In this document: piece after piece, positions 42,125-51,642 of the stretch
How positions within the stretch are numbered: position 1 is the first letter of the stretch
How the letters are laid out: every line of letters starts with the position of its first letter
From: Actinotalea lenta
GTDB lineage: Bacteria; Actinomycetota; Actinomycetes; Actinomycetales; Cellulomonadaceae
Assembly: GCF_030586465.1 (NCBI RefSeq)
Contig: NZ_JAUQYP010000001.1
Location: 1,755,834-1,819,833 of the forward strand
Direction: 5' to 3'
Length of the DNA: 64,000 nt
Position numbers and translations under genes: made by a program
The notes under the pieces: generated by a model
The model's database searches: none
What the model was told of the DNA's origin: nothing
The model's input: the letters and a program-made list of their open reading frames with translations, nothing else

Positions 42125-44076
42125 GGGTCCAGCCACAGGCCGTCACCCGGGACGGTGCCGAACGCTTCGTGGAACGCGTCGATGTTGCGTACGACGCCGT
42201 TGCAGCGGAACTCGGCAGGGGAGTGCGGGTCGGTCGCGAGCCGCTGGCGCACGGCCTCATCGCGCCCCTTCTCGCGCCAGGCGCGCGCCCAGCCCAGGAA
42301 CACGCGCTGGGTCCCCGTGAGGCCGTCCAGCACCGGTGCCTCGGCGCCGGCCAGGGCGATCGTGTAGGCCTCGAGCGCGATGGCGAGCCCACCCAGGTCG
42401 CCGATGTTCTCCCCGATGGTGAAGGCGCCGTTGACCCGCGTGGTCGGATCGTCGAGTTGGGCCGGCGAGAAGGTCGAGTACTGGTCGATCAGCGCGCGGG
42501 TGCGGCTCTCGAACTCCGAACGGTCGGCCGTGGTCCACCAGTCGTGCAGCGCGCCCGTGCCGTCGTACTTCGAGCCCTGGTCGTCGAAGCCGTGGCCGAT
42601 CTCGTGCCCGATGACGGCGCCGATCCCGCCGTAGTTGACGGCGTCGTCCGCGTCCACGTCGAAGAACGGCGGCTGCAGGATCGCCGCGGGGAAGACGATC
42701 TCGTTCATACCGGGGTTGTAGTAGGCGTTCACGGTCTGCGGAGTCATGAACCACTCGCCCCGGTCGAGCGGTCGGCCGATCTTGCCGAGCTCACGATCCT
42801 GCTCGTAGGCGTTCGAGCGACGCACGTTGCCCATGAGGTCCGCGGGCTCCATCTCGAGGCCCTCGTAGCTCTTCCAGGTCTCCGGGTAGCCGAGCTTGGG
42901 GGTGAAGGCGTCGAGCTTCTCCAGGGCGCGGGCCTTGGTCGCCTCGCCCATCCAGTCCAGGTCCGTGATGGATCGGCGGTAGGCCTCCACCAGGGTGGCG
43001 ACCAGCTCGACCATCCGCTCCTTGTGGCTGGGCGGGAAGTGCCGGGCGACGTAGACCTGGCCGACGGCCTCCCCGAGCGCACCCTCCACCAGGCTGACGG
43101 CGCGCTTCCAGCGCTCCCGCACCTGCTGCGCGCCGGTCAGCGTGCGTCCGTAGAAGTCGAAGTTCGCCTCGACCACGTCGTCGGTGAGGTACGGGGCGCG
43201 GCGCGTGAGCAGGTGGTAACGCAGCCAGGAGCGGATCACGGCCGGGTCGGTGTCGGTCCACACCTGGCCCAGGCCCACCGCGAACTCGGGCTCCCGCACC
43301 ACGACGCGGTCCAGGGAGCCCGCCGGTACGCCGAGGGCGGCCGCCCAGCCGCGCCAGTCGAACCCCGGCGCGCGGGCGACGAGGTCCTCGAACGACATCG
43401 GGTTGTACGTGCGTTCCGCGTCCCGGTCGGCGACCACGTCCCAGTGGTGCGTGGCCAGCGCCGTCTCGAACGCGACGACCTGCTCGGCGTCCTCGGTCGC
43501 TCGGGGCACGCCGGACAGGGTCAGCATGCGCGCCACGTGGGGGGTGTACGCCGCACGGATCTCCGCGTAGCCCTCGTCGCGGTAGTACGCCTCGTCCGGG
43601 AGGCCGAGACCAGCCTGGTACAGGTACACCGCGTACTGCTCCGGGTCGTGCGCATCGTTGTCGACGTACAGGCCGACCGCCTGCGCTCCACCGGTGCGCT
43701 GCAGGGCGCCGAGCACGCCGGCCAGCGCCTCGCGATCCGTGGCGGCGTCGATCGCGGCCAGCTCCTCGTCGAGCGGGGTCAGGCCGAGCCGCTCCACGGT
43801 CTCGGTGTCCATGAAGCTCGTGTACAGGGCACCGATGCGCGCCGCATTCGGGTCCGCCGGCGAGTCGCCGTCCCGTGCCGTGTGCTCGCCGAGCTCGGTG
43901 ATGATCTGCCGGACGTGCTCCTCGGCCTGGTCGTGCAGGGCGCGGAACGAACCGTCGAACGCGCGATCCGCGGGGATCTCGTGCTCGGTCAGCCACGTGC
44001 CGTTGACGTGCCGGAACAGGTCGTCCTGCGGGCGGACGGCGGGGTCGAGGTCAGAGCGGTCGATGCCGGAGATCAT
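42100..44076 (-). CDS. pepO: M13-family zinc metalloendopeptidase
   Basis: A 658-aa neprilysin-like peptidase without signal peptide or membrane anchor, as in bacterial PepO. HEIGHGFDD near residues 493-501 gives two zinc His and the catalytic Glu; downstream EN-x-x-D (GENIGDLGG) supplies the third ligand. NAYYNPGMNEIVFPAAILQPP, cited in part as NAYYNP, is the substrate-binding signature. Its stop lies inside a 23-bp repeat. Cleaves small peptides in the cytosol. Confidence 0.93.
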   Translation of the reverse strand: MISGIDRSDLDPAVRPQDDLFRHVNGTWLTEHEIPADRAFDGSFRALHDQAEEHVRQIITELGEHTARDGDSPADPNAARIGALYTSFMDTETVERLGLTPLDEELAAIDAATDREALAGVLGALQRTGGAQAVGLYVDNDAHDPEQYAVYLYQAGLGLPDEAYYRDEGYAEIRAAYTPHVARMLTLSGVPRATEDAEQVVAFETALATHHWDVVADRDAERTYNPMSFEDLVARAPGFDWRGWAAALGVPAGSLDRVVVREPEFAVGLGQVWTDTDPAVIRSWLRYHLLTRRAPYLTDDVVEANFDFYGRTLTGAQQVRERWKRAVSLVEGALGEAVGQVYVARHFPPSHKERMVELVATLVEAYRRSITDLDWMGEATKARALEKLDAFTPKLGYPETWKSYEGLEMEPADLMGNVRRSNAYEQDRELGKIGRPLDRGEWFMTPQTVNAYYNPGMNEIVFPAAILQPPFFDVDADDAVNYGGIGAVIGHEIGHGFDDQGSKYDGTGALHDWWTTADRSEFESRTRALIDQYSTFSPAQLDDPTTRVNGAFTIGENIGDLGGLAIALEAYTIALAGAEAPVLDGLTGTQRVFLGWARAWREKGRDEAVRQRLATDPHSPAEFRCNGVVRNIDAFHEAFGTVPGDGLWLDPGARVSIW

Positions 44077-44204
44077 GGCCCCAGGCTAGGTGACGTCCCG
44101 TCCTGCTCCGCGCACCCCCGCGGGCGGGGCCGTCGAGGTGTCCTGGCGGTCGCTCAGCTCGCACAGGAGCGGTCGCGGGCCGCCGGGTGCGGCAGGATGG
44201 TGGC

Positions 44205-44654
44205 ATGCGCATCCACATCGCCGCCGACCATGCCGGGTTCGAGCTCAAGTCCGCCCTCGTCGAGCACCTGGAGGCCGCTGGCCACGAGGTGGTCGACCAC
44301 GGTGCCGCCAGCTACGACGCGCAGGACGACTACCCGCCGGTGTGCTTCGCGGCCGGGGAGGCCGTGGTCGCCGACCCGGGGAGCCTGGGCGTCGTGATCG
44401 GAGGCTCCGGCAACGGCGAGCAGATCGCCGCGAACAAGGTGGCCGGGGTGCGTGCGGCGCTGGCCTGGAGCCTGGACACGGCGACCTTGGCCAGGGCGCA
44501 CAACGACGCCAACGTCGTGGCGATCGGCGCGCGGCAGCACTCGCTGGACGAGGCGACCGCCCTCGTGGACGCGTTCCTCGCCGAGCCGTTCAGCGGCGAC
44601 CCCCGGCACCAGCGCCGGATCGACCTGCTGGCCGGCTACGAAGCGGCGCGCTGA
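44205..44654 (+). CDS. rpiB: Ribose-5-phosphate isomerase B
   Basis: A 149-aa enzyme interconverting ribose-5-phosphate and ribulose-5-phosphate. AADHAGFELK at the N-terminus, the base Cys region IGGSGNGEQIAANKV where the usual active-site Cys (GTGxG context) is replaced by Ser, and ARAHNDANVVAIGAR. The GSG replacement occurs in actinobacterial RpiB that use Glu as base. ATG at 44205; an upstream in-frame GTG is less likely. Confidence 0.9.
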   Translation: MRIHIAADHAGFELKSALVEHLEAAGHEVVDHGAASYDAQDDYPPVCFAAGEAVVADPGSLGVVIGGSGNGEQIAANKVAGVRAALAWSLDTATLARAHNDANVVAIGARQHSLDEATALVDAFLAEPFSGDPRHQRRIDLLAGYEAAR

Positions 44655-44675
44655 ACGGCACGACTGCCCACACGC

Positions 44676-45917
44676 TCACCAGACGAAGCTGGCCACCGGC
44701 GCCACCGGCCACCCGAACGCGGCCGCTGCCGGGAGCAGCGCACCGGCCCTGCGCTCGGTGACCAGGCCGGCGCTCGCCAGTGCGGCCAGCGAGACCCCGC
44801 CCAGGTAGGCGGCGCCCAGCTCCCGGACGTCCAGGGCGAGATCGGCCCGGGCCCGGGTGGCGGTGACCTCGGCGCCGTCCGGGCCGCCGGCCAGCCGCCA
44901 CCGTCCCCCGTTCGCGGGCACCAGGGTGTCGCTGAGCTCGAGGACCACGTCGATGTCGCGTGCGTAGCGCCGGGCACCCAGCGCCGCCGGCACGTCCAGC
45001 ACGCGAGCCCACACGTTGTCCTGCCAGTCCGGCTGGGCGGCGCGTACGTCCACGAGCAGGTGCACGACGGCGTCGTCGACCGCAAGGCAGCCGGCCTCGA
45101 CGCTGGACGTCAGGTCCAGGTCCACCAGGACACCCCACAGCGCGCGCGCCACCGCCGGCTCCGGTGCGCAGATCTCCCGCACCCGGACCACGCCGCGCGG
45201 CCCGCCTCGCTGCCAGTCGATCTTCCTGCGCAGCAGGGCGTAGCCCACCGGGACGCCGTCACGCTCCGCCAGCGCGATCCGCATCGGCTCCGCGCCGCCC
45301 CGCAGCTGGTGCGGGTCGTGCAGGAAGGCCACTGCCTGGGGGGCCGACTCGCGTGCGGTCCACCCCGGCCGGTCCACGGAGCCGTGCACGGCGGCGACGG
45401 CCGCGCCGTGGCGCTCAGGGTCGACGGTCTCCAGTCGGATCCGGACGTCGTCTGCCCCCGGGACGTCGCGCAGCGCGGCTCCCCGCGGGATGGTCAGGCG
45501 CAGCTGGTGGGCCGCGAGCCCGTAGCCGAACCGGCCGTAGATCGCGGGCTCCGCCGCGAACAGCAGGGAGAGCACCTCGCCGCGGTCGAGGCTGCGTCGC
45601 ACGTGATCGGTGATCATCGCGCGGAGCAGGCCTCGCCGTCTGTGGCCCGGGTGCACCCCGACCCACGTCAGGCCCGCCGCGGCGACCCGGCCGCCGGGCA
45701 CCGGGAGCGCGTGGTAGGCGAACGAGGCGTGCGTGCCGACCAGCTCGCCGTCGTCCGCGCGTACGCCACGGGTGCGGGTCCAGTCCAGCGCGGACGGCCA
45801 CTCCAGGGCGGTGTCGGGGTCGATGTCTCCGGGGAAGGCCCACGCGTCGGCCACCAGCCACTCACGGGCGGACTCGGCGGGCACGTCGACGATGCGATAG
45901 CCAGGGGGCAGGGTCAT
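44676..45917 (-). CDS. Eis-type GNAT acetyltransferase
   Basis: A 413-aa member of the Eis family: an N-terminal GNAT fold (GLTWVGVHPGHRRRGLLRAMI, cited as VHPGHRRRGLLRAM, the acetyl-CoA loop), a second GNAT-like domain and a C-terminal sterol-carrier-like domain ending PVASFVW, whose terminal carboxylate is catalytic in Eis. FAAEPAIYGRFGYGLA is also typical. Mycobacterial Eis acetylates aminoglycosides and proteins; this homologue's substrate is unknown. Convergent with rpiB, 21 bases apart. Confidence 0.9.
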   Translation of the reverse strand: MTLPPGYRIVDVPAESAREWLVADAWAFPGDIDPDTALEWPSALDWTRTRGVRADDGELVGTHASFAYHALPVPGGRVAAAGLTWVGVHPGHRRRGLLRAMITDHVRRSLDRGEVLSLLFAAEPAIYGRFGYGLAAHQLRLTIPRGAALRDVPGADDVRIRLETVDPERHGAAVAAVHGSVDRPGWTARESAPQAVAFLHDPHQLRGGAEPMRIALAERDGVPVGYALLRRKIDWQRGGPRGVVRVREICAPEPAVARALWGVLVDLDLTSSVEAGCLAVDDAVVHLLVDVRAAQPDWQDNVWARVLDVPAALGARRYARDIDVVLELSDTLVPANGGRWRLAGGPDGAEVTATRARADLALDVRELGAAYLGGVSLAALASAGLVTERRAGALLPAAAAFGWPVAPVASFVW

Positions 45918-46012
45918 GGGCCCATCGTGGTGGTCGTCCGGGCCCGTGCCCAAGGAATTGCCGCGCCGGGCGGTGTCGCGGACCCGTGCCGCCCCCCGGG
46001 TAGCCTCGGTGC

Positions 46013-47128
46013 ATGACCGCGCCCGCGACACGGCCCAGGGCGAGGCGCGCTGGGAGAACCTTGGCGGCGCGGGTCCGGCTGGCGTCCGGGCGGACACCTC
46101 GGGTGCTGACCGGACAGCCCGTGCTCGGCACCCTGCTGGTGGCCTTGTCCGTGCTGGTCGCCGCCGGGATCGCGGCGATCCCGGACTGGGTTCCGCCCGC
46201 GACCATGCTGCTGGTGCTCCTCGGTGCGGTCGTCGTGCTGCGGCGGGTCGCGATGGCCACGCTCGCGGTCGCCATCGGGGTCGAGATCGCGGTGATCGGG
46301 TTGCCCGGCTGGACGCCGGAGCTGACGCCGGGGACCATCGTCGTCCTGGGTGTCGCGACCGTGGCGAGTCTCCTCTTCGTGCGCAGCCGTGAGCGGCTCG
46401 GGCTCCAAGGTGCGCCGAGCCAGCTCATGCTGGTCGACCTGCGGGACCGCATCGCCGAGCACGGCCGCATCCCCGAGCTCCCGGAGGGCTGGCGGGTCGA
46501 GTCCCTGGTCCGGTCGGCCTACGGGGAGGGCTTCTCCGGGGACTTCGTGGTCGCCGCACGCGGCGCGGACGGTCCGCTCCTGGAGATCGTGCTCGTCGAC
46601 GTGTCCGGCAAGGGGCAGCGGGCCGGGGTGCGCTCGCTCCTGCTGTCGGGCGCGTTCGGCGGCCTGCTGGGGGCCATGCCGCCCGCGTCGTTCCTGCCGG
46701 CTGCGAACGCCTACCTCCTGGACCAGCACTGGGACGAGGGCTTCGCGACAGCCGTGCACCTCGCCGTCGAGCTGCGCACGGGGGAGTACTGGGTGACCTA
46801 CGCCGGTCATCCTCCTGCCCTGCACCTGCACCGGAGCACCGGTCGCCTGGAGGTGGTGCGCGGAACCGGCGGTCCCGTCCTGGGGGTGGTGGCCGCACCG
46901 TCCTTCGCGGCCCGGCACGGGGCGCTGGAGCACGGTGACACGCTGCTGCTGTACACCGACGGGTTGGTGGAGAGCCCCAAGCGGGACCTGGAGCTGGGTA
47001 TCGACCGTCTGATGGGCACGGTGGAGCAGCTCATCACCACCGGCCGGGGCGGTGCGGCAGACCTGCTGGCAGCCCTCGACACGGGGGAGGGGGACGACCG
47101 TGGCCTCGTCCTGGTCCAGCGCACCTGA
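46013..47128 (+). CDS. Membrane PP2C/SpoIIE-type phosphatase
   Basis: A 371-aa protein with three or four N-terminal membrane helices (residues about 38-125) and a cytosolic PP2C-like serine phosphatase domain (GEGFSGDFVVAARG; LVDVSGKGQRAG; YAGHPPALHL; LLLYTDGLVES). The metal-binding Asp residues are in GDFV, DVSGKG and YTDGL. Such enzymes dephosphorylate anti-sigma antagonists or act in sensory pathways. The final 29 bases overlap the next gene. Confidence 0.9.
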   Translation: MTAPATRPRARRAGRTLAARVRLASGRTPRVLTGQPVLGTLLVALSVLVAAGIAAIPDWVPPATMLLVLLGAVVVLRRVAMATLAVAIGVEIAVIGLPGWTPELTPGTIVVLGVATVASLLFVRSRERLGLQGAPSQLMLVDLRDRIAEHGRIPELPEGWRVESLVRSAYGEGFSGDFVVAARGADGPLLEIVLVDVSGKGQRAGVRSLLLSGAFGGLLGAMPPASFLPAANAYLLDQHWDEGFATAVHLAVELRTGEYWVTYAGHPPALHLHRSTGRLEVVRGTGGPVLGVVAAPSFAARHGALEHGDTLLLYTDGLVESPKRDLELGIDRLMGTVEQLITTGRGGAADLLAALDTGEGDDRGLVLVQRT

Positions 47129-47456
47129 GGTCACCCCGGAGGACTACCTCGAGGCGGTCCTGGATCTGGTCGCCCGGGTGCCGCCCGGTCGCGCGGTGAC
47201 CTACGGCTCGGTGGCCGAGGTGCTGCGCGACCGGCTGGGCGTCGGCGGGCCCCGCCAGGTGGGGTCGGTCCTCGCACGCGCGGGGGCCGGGGTGCCGTGG
47301 TGGCGCGTGGTCAACGCCGCAGGGTGCCCGCCCCGGGCGTGGCGTCGGGAGGCGCTGGAGGGGCTGCGCCGCGAAGGCTGCCCACTCACGGCGCCCCCCG
47401 ACCCCGATGATGCCCGCGTGGTGCTCGGGCGCGCACTGTGGTGGCCGGACGACTGA
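47100..47456 (+). CDS. Alkyltransferase-like (ATL) DNA-repair protein
   Basis: A 118-aa protein with the MGMT C-terminal fold: RVPPGRAVTYGSVAEVL and VPWWRVVNAAGC. In true methyltransferases the active site is PCHRV; here WWRV replaces it, so it lacks the alkyl-accepting Cys and is an ATL that flags O6-alkylguanine for nucleotide-excision repair. GTG at 47100 with GGAGGGGG upstream lies within the phosphatase gene's end. Confidence 0.85.
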   Translation: MASSWSSAPEVTPEDYLEAVLDLVARVPPGRAVTYGSVAEVLRDRLGVGGPRQVGSVLARAGAGVPWWRVVNAAGCPPRAWRREALEGLRREGCPLTAPPDPDDARVVLGRALWWPDD

Positions 47457-47462
47457 GAGGAC

Positions 47463-48092
47463 TCAGATCCAGATCGCCGGGTCGACGTCCAGGGCGGGGT
47501 CGCGGATGTGGTCCGGCGAGGTCACGTCGAGCTGCCGGGTCTGCCCGTTTCCGGAGTGCTCCCGCCTGCGGATGACGGCGGGTACGCCCACCGCTGTCGC
47601 GCCGGCGGGCACGTCCTTGACCACGACCGCGTTGGCGCCGATCTTCGCGCCGTCGCCGACCCAGACCGGACCCAGCACGCGCGCACCGGCCCCGACGACG
47701 ACGCCGTCACCGAGCGTCGGGTGCCGCTTGCCGTGCTTCATGGAGACACCACCGAGGGTCGCGCCGTGGAACATCACGACGTCGTCCCCGACCACGGCCG
47801 TCTCCCCGACGACGATGCCCATCCCGTGGTCCATGAAGAGCCGGCGGCCGAGCTGGGCGGCCGGGTGGATCTCGATTCCGGTCGCCGAGCGCACCAGCTG
47901 GGACAGCAACCGAGCCGGCAGCCGCAGTGCCGGCTCGCGCCACATCCGGTGTGCGATCCGGTAACCCCAGATCGCATGGACGCCCGGGTAGCCGAGGGCG
48001 ATCTCGAGCATGGAGCGCGCGGCCGGGTCCCGGTCGCGCGCCGCCTGGAGGTCCTCGCGCAGGACCCCCAGGAAGCGACGCAGTGCGGCCAC
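47463..48092 (-). CDS. cysE: Serine O-acetyltransferase
   Basis: A 209-aa enzyme making O-acetylserine from serine and acetyl-CoA. N-terminal helices ([23 protein letters not shown], cited as [13 protein letters not shown]) then a left-handed beta helix with hexapeptides and catalytic His/Asp ([38 protein letters not shown]). The short form resembles EpsC-type enzymes. Start two bases after the cysK stop, so both make cysteine from one transcript. Confidence 0.93.
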   Translation of the reverse strand: MAALRRFLGVLREDLQAARDRDPAARSMLEIALGYPGVHAIWGYRIAHRMWREPALRLPARLLSQLVRSATGIEIHPAAQLGRRLFMDHGMGIVVGETAVVGDDVVMFHGATLGGVSMKHGKRHPTLGDGVVVGAGARVLGPVWVGDGAKIGANAVVVKDVPAGATAVGVPAVIRRREHSGNGQTRQLDVTSPDHIRDPALDVDPAIWI

Positions 48093-48094
48093 GG

Positions 48095-49027
48095 TCAGTC
48101 CATCAGGTCGGAGTAGAGGACCGAGGACAGGTAGCGCTCACCGAAGGACGGCACGATCACGACGATCAGCTTGCCGGCGTTCTCGGGTCGCTGGGCCAGC
48201 CGGTGGGCGGCCTCGATCGCTGCGCCGGAGCTGAACCCGACGAGCAGACCCTCCTCGCGGGCGGTGCGGCGGGCGACCGCAGCGGCCGTCTCACCATCCA
48301 CGTCGATGATCTCGTCGTAGATCGAGGTGTCCAGGATCTCCGGCACGAAGTTCGCGCCGATGCCCTGGATCTTGTGCGGCCCCGGTGCGCCGCCGTTGAG
48401 GATCGGCGACTCGGCGGGCTCGACGCCCACGATCTGGATCCCGGGCTTGCGCTCCTTGAGCACCTGGCCGACACCCGTGATGGTCCCACCGGTGCCGATG
48501 CCGGCGACCACGACGTCCACCTCGCCGTCGGTGTCGGACCAGATCTCCTCCGCCGTGGTCCGGCGGTGGATCGCGGGGTTGGCCTCGTTCGCGAACTGGC
48601 GGGCCAGCACGGCGCCCGGTCGCTCGGCGGCGATCTGCTCGGCCCGGTCGACGGCGCCCTGCATGCCCTCGCCCGCAGCGGTCAGGACGAGCTCCGCGCC
48701 GAAGGCCCGCAGCAGCGCGCGCCGCTCCTTGGACATCGACTCGGGCATGGTGAGCACCACCTGGTACCCCCGGGCGGCCCCGACCATGGCCAGCGCGATC
48801 CCGGTGTTGCCGCTCGTCGCCTCGACGACGGTGCCGCCGGGCGGCAGGGCGCCGGACGCCTCGGCGGCGTCGATGATCGAGACGCCGATCCGGTCCTTGA
48901 CCGAGTTGGCGGGGTTGTAGAACTCGAGCTTGGCCACCACCGTGGCGCCGTTGTTCTCGAGCCGGTTGAGGCGGACCAGGGGGGTGTTGCCGATCAGTGC
49001 GGTGACGTCGTCGAAGATGCGAGCCAT
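48095..49027 (-). CDS. cysK: Cysteine synthase A
   Basis: A 310-aa PLP enzyme joining O-acetylserine and sulfide to cysteine. PLP Lys44 in [20 protein letters not shown] and [10 protein letters not shown] contact substrate and phosphate; C-terminal [12 protein letters not shown] at 49027 has GAAGGA upstream. Operon cysK-cysE; the C-terminus of CysE (DPAIWI) ends in Ile as needed to dock into CysK in the cysteine-synthase complex. Confidence 0.95.
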   Translation of the reverse strand: MARIFDDVTALIGNTPLVRLNRLENNGATVVAKLEFYNPANSVKDRIGVSIIDAAEASGALPPGGTVVEATSGNTGIALAMVGAARGYQVVLTMPESMSKERRALLRAFGAELVLTAAGEGMQGAVDRAEQIAAERPGAVLARQFANEANPAIHRRTTAEEIWSDTDGEVDVVVAGIGTGGTITGVGQVLKERKPGIQIVGVEPAESPILNGGAPGPHKIQGIGANFVPEILDTSIYDEIIDVDGETAAAVARRTAREEGLLVGFSSGAAIEAAHRLAQRPENAGKLIVVIVPSFGERYLSSVLYSDLMD

Positions 49028-49304
49028 GAGAGTCCTTCGGTATGCGGGGCGCGGCTGCGCCATGAGGGGTAACGGCGAGCGGGGCCGTTGACTTCCCGGG
49101 GCCGGGGCGCGAGCGCTGGACGCCGCGACGCGAGGTCGCGGAAGTGTGCCCAGCGCTCTACAGACAGCTGCGGCGGCAGGGGCGCACCGAGGAGGGGCGA
49201 CCGAACGGGGCGTACGCCACGGTCGTGCTCCTCTCGTCGGGTCGGCCCCGACGGTAGCGGGACCGACGCGACCAGGCAATCCGGACGCCGGTAGGGTCAC
49301 GCGC

Positions 49305-49739
49305 GTGAGCACGCGGCCGCACCTGCACCCGGGCCTGGTCCTGGCGGTCGCGGCCGGTGGGGCGGTGGGGAGTGTCGCCCGCGGCCTGCTCGGCTCGGCA
49401 GTGGGGGCCGTCGACGGATGGCCGCTGGGCACCATGACGGCGAACCTCGTGGGATCCTTCCTGCTCGGCCTGCTCCTCGAGGCGCTCCTCCGGCGCGGTC
49501 CGGAGACCCCGCGGGCGCGGCTGGTCCGGCTGGCGCTGGGCACCGGGACGATGGGTGGGTTCACAACCTTCTCGAGCCTGGCGCTCGAGATCGAGCGCCT
49601 GCTCGCGGACGGCTCGACCGGAGTGGCCGTGGGATATGCGGCGGCCACCGTGGTGCTCGGCCTGGCGTCGTGCGCCGCCGGGGTCGTGGTCGGCGCGCGG
49701 CTGCGGCCGCGGCGTGCGCTGCGGGGGCCGGCGTCATGA
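49305..49739 (+). CDS. crcB: Fluoride channel CrcB/Fluc, first subunit
   Basis: A 144-aa membrane protein with four helices. [27 protein letters not shown] and [17 protein letters not shown] include the Fluc signatures (Asn and Phe-Phe-type pore residues, central Na+ site). Exports fluoride. GTG at 49305; coupled through ATGA to a second CrcB, implying a heterodimeric channel. I found no match to the fluoride riboswitch in the 277 bases upstream (49028-49304), which show no other feature. Confidence 0.93.
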   Translation: MSTRPHLHPGLVLAVAAGGAVGSVARGLLGSAVGAVDGWPLGTMTANLVGSFLLGLLLEALLRRGPETPRARLVRLALGTGTMGGFTTFSSLALEIERLLADGSTGVAVGYAAATVVLGLASCAAGVVVGARLRPRRALRGPAS

Positions 49740-50116
49740 CCGGGGTGACCCTGGCGCTCGTCGCGCTGCTCGGGGGGGTGGGAGCCGCGACCCGGTTCGT
49801 CGTCGACGGCTTGGTGCGTGACCGGGTCGCGCAGGGCCTGCCGATCGCGACCGCGGTGGTCAACGTCACGGGGTCGTTGGTGATCGGCCTGCTCGCCGGT
49901 GCCCAGCTCTACCACGCGGTCGCCGGGCCCTGGCTCACCGCGGCGATGACCGGCTTCTGCGGCGGCTACACCACCTTCTCCACCGCGATGGTGGAGACCG
50001 TCCGGCTGCTCCAGGCCGGTGAGCTGCGACGCGCAGCCCTGACGGCGCTCGGCTCGGTGGTCCTCACGGTCGCAGCCGCCGCCCTGGGGGTCGGCGTCAT
50101 GGCCTACGCCGCCTGA
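49736..50116 (+). CDS. crcB: Fluoride channel CrcB/Fluc, second subunit
   Basis: A 126-aa four-helix partner of the preceding protein: [46 protein letters not shown]. Two distinct genes in one operon, ATGA overlap, as usual for Gram-positive heterodimeric Fluc. The antiparallel dimer provides two fluoride pores. Confidence 0.93.
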   Translation: MTGVTLALVALLGGVGAATRFVVDGLVRDRVAQGLPIATAVVNVTGSLVIGLLAGAQLYHAVAGPWLTAAMTGFCGGYTTFSTAMVETVRLLQAGELRRAALTALGSVVLTVAAAALGVGVMAYAA

Positions 50117-50161
50117 CGGCTGCGCGGCCGGTCACGCCGCCGAGGCGCCGCGCCCCAACCT

Positions 50162-50177
50162 TGTGATCTGTGTCACA
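50162..50177. promoter_or_regulatory. CRP/GlxR-type site
   Basis: TGTGATCTGTGTCACA: TGTGA-N6-TCACA exactly, the consensus of cAMP-receptor-like proteins in enterobacteria and GlxR/Cmr in actinobacteria. It ends 45 bases before the ATG of the 28-aa microprotein (50223), a position compatible with activation or repression. Confidence 0.65.
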
Positions 50178-50222
50178 GGGGATTGCCGGGCGCTCCAGCG
50201 CGTCCGGCGAGAACATGTGCAC

Positions 50223-50309
50223 ATGAGTCCCGTTATCGGGTGGGTGGCGCTGGCCGTCCTCGGCGCGGGTCTGGAGTACATCGCGGCCTGGGCGCGTCGG
50301 ATCTTCTGA
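50223..50309 (+). CDS. 28-aa single-helix membrane microprotein
   Basis: ATG opens a 28-codon frame: MSPVIGWVALAVLGAGLEYI then AAWARRIF. It has one membrane helix (residues about 5-22) followed by positive charges, so it would insert with its C-terminus inside. Conserved-looking Gly/Ala/aromatic pattern, a CRP-type site 45 bases upstream, and a stop six bases from the convergent propeller gene's stop. The ribosome-binding site is weak. No family is known to me. Confidence 0.5.
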   Translation: MSPVIGWVALAVLGAGLEYIAAWARRIF

Positions 50310-50314
50310 ACGGC

Positions 50315-51622
50315 TCACGTCGTGCGCAGGGCCAGCAGCTGATCGCCCGTCGCCAGGAGCAGGGTCCGGCCCGGGAACAAGCGTCCGCTCGGTGCGTCGA
50401 CGACGTGCTCCCGCCAGACCACCGCGCCGGACCCGGGTCGCCGGGCGACGAGGTCGAGCCCGTGGAGCGCGCGCTCGAGGTGCGCCACGACGAGCCCGTC
50501 GGTGGCGGCAGCATGCGCACCCGGCACTCCGATCACCGCGCGCCACAGCGTGCGCCCGTCGGCGGCGTCGACAGCCAGGAGGGTGTCGCCCACGGCGACC
50601 ACGAGGGTTCCGTCCACCGCCAGGACCGGGGCGGGGGCGACGCTCGTCCAGGCCGGGGTCAGCAGGCGCCAGCGGGCCCGAGCGTCCGGCCCCAACCTGG
50701 CGAGTGTCCCGTCGGAGGCGACCAGCGGCAGGTCGAGCCCGGTGGAGTCGGTCGCCGGGACCGCGACGAGACGCCCTGGGACCTCGGCGCCGGCGAGGGA
50801 CCGGGCCACGTCCGCACCGTCCGGTGCCACGGCCGGGACCCAGCCGCCCACCACCCGGGCCGCCGGGGGGAGTGCCTCGCCGGGCGCGTCCGGCGAGACC
50901 GCTTCACCGGTCGCGAGCGAGACGGCCGCGCGGCCCCGGCTCGTGACCCGGGCCCACCCGGTGCCGTGGTCCCACACCGTCGGAACCGGGCCGACGACGT
51001 CCGCGCGGCTCCGGAACGACCAGACCGTGCGCCCGTCCCCGGGCGACCACCGCCGGGCGATCATCGCTCCCTGGTCGTCGCTGCCGACCAGGACGAGGTC
51101 ATCGCCCACCCAGGTGCTGATCGCGGCAGTGCCCGGCCACCGCAGCGTGCGCAGCTGCTTGCCGGTGGCCGTCGCCAGGACCACGACCTCGGTGCCGCGA
51201 CCCTGGCCGGTCGCGGCTCCGCTGCACACCACCAGGGCGGGGGAACCGATGAGGTCGCAGGACGCCCGCGGCATGGGGAGCGGGTCGTCCCACCGCACCG
51301 CACCGTCTGCCGCGGTCAGAGCCCTGAGCCGCGTGCGCCCGGGGTCGGTGAGCACCACGAGGTCCCCGCTCGTGCCGAGCACGGCACCGGCCGCCGCCCG
51401 CCACGCCACCGCCGGTGCAGTGGCCAGGGAGCCGTTCAGCCCGACGGCGCCAGCGGTCCGGGCCGCGAGGTCCGCAGCCCGGTGGCCGTCGACCAGGAGG
51501 ACGCCGACGAGCAGCAGGACCACCAGAGCGCCTACCGCTCGGTGCCCGCGCCGGGGGCGTCCCTCGCGCGTCCTGTCGCCGTCCTCGACCAGCGCCACCT
51601 CGACGAGGTCGCCCCGTCCCAT
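50315..51622 (-). CDS. Membrane-anchored PQQ-type beta-propeller protein
   Basis: A 435-aa protein with an N-terminal membrane helix (residues about 30-46, VGALVVLLLVGVLLVDG) and repeated blades with D-G-x-x-x-W (ADGAVRWDD, GDGRTVWSF, ADGRTLWRA) as in PQQ-binding-like propellers. The domain is outside the cell. It starts 20 bases after the ABC ATPase gene in the same direction and is likely the last gene of the operon. It may bind a partner or substrate of the exporter; no catalytic motif is seen. Confidence 0.8.
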   Translation of the reverse strand: MGRGDLVEVALVEDGDRTREGRPRRGHRAVGALVVLLLVGVLLVDGHRAADLAARTAGAVGLNGSLATAPAVAWRAAAGAVLGTSGDLVVLTDPGRTRLRALTAADGAVRWDDPLPMPRASCDLIGSPALVVCSGAATGQGRGTEVVVLATATGKQLRTLRWPGTAAISTWVGDDLVLVGSDDQGAMIARRWSPGDGRTVWSFRSRADVVGPVPTVWDHGTGWARVTSRGRAAVSLATGEAVSPDAPGEALPPAARVVGGWVPAVAPDGADVARSLAGAEVPGRLVAVPATDSTGLDLPLVASDGTLARLGPDARARWRLLTPAWTSVAPAPVLAVDGTLVVAVGDTLLAVDAADGRTLWRAVIGVPGAHAAATDGLVVAHLERALHGLDLVARRPGSGAVVWREHVVDAPSGRLFPGRTLLLATGDQLLALRTT

Positions 51623-51642
51623 CGCGCCAGGCTACGTCGGGG

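Noticed and set aside
49028-49304. Fluoride riboswitch before the crcB pair
   Set aside because: I looked for the fluoride aptamer pattern (GGNGAUG with downstream CUGAUGA-type pseudoknot) in the gap and saw no match.
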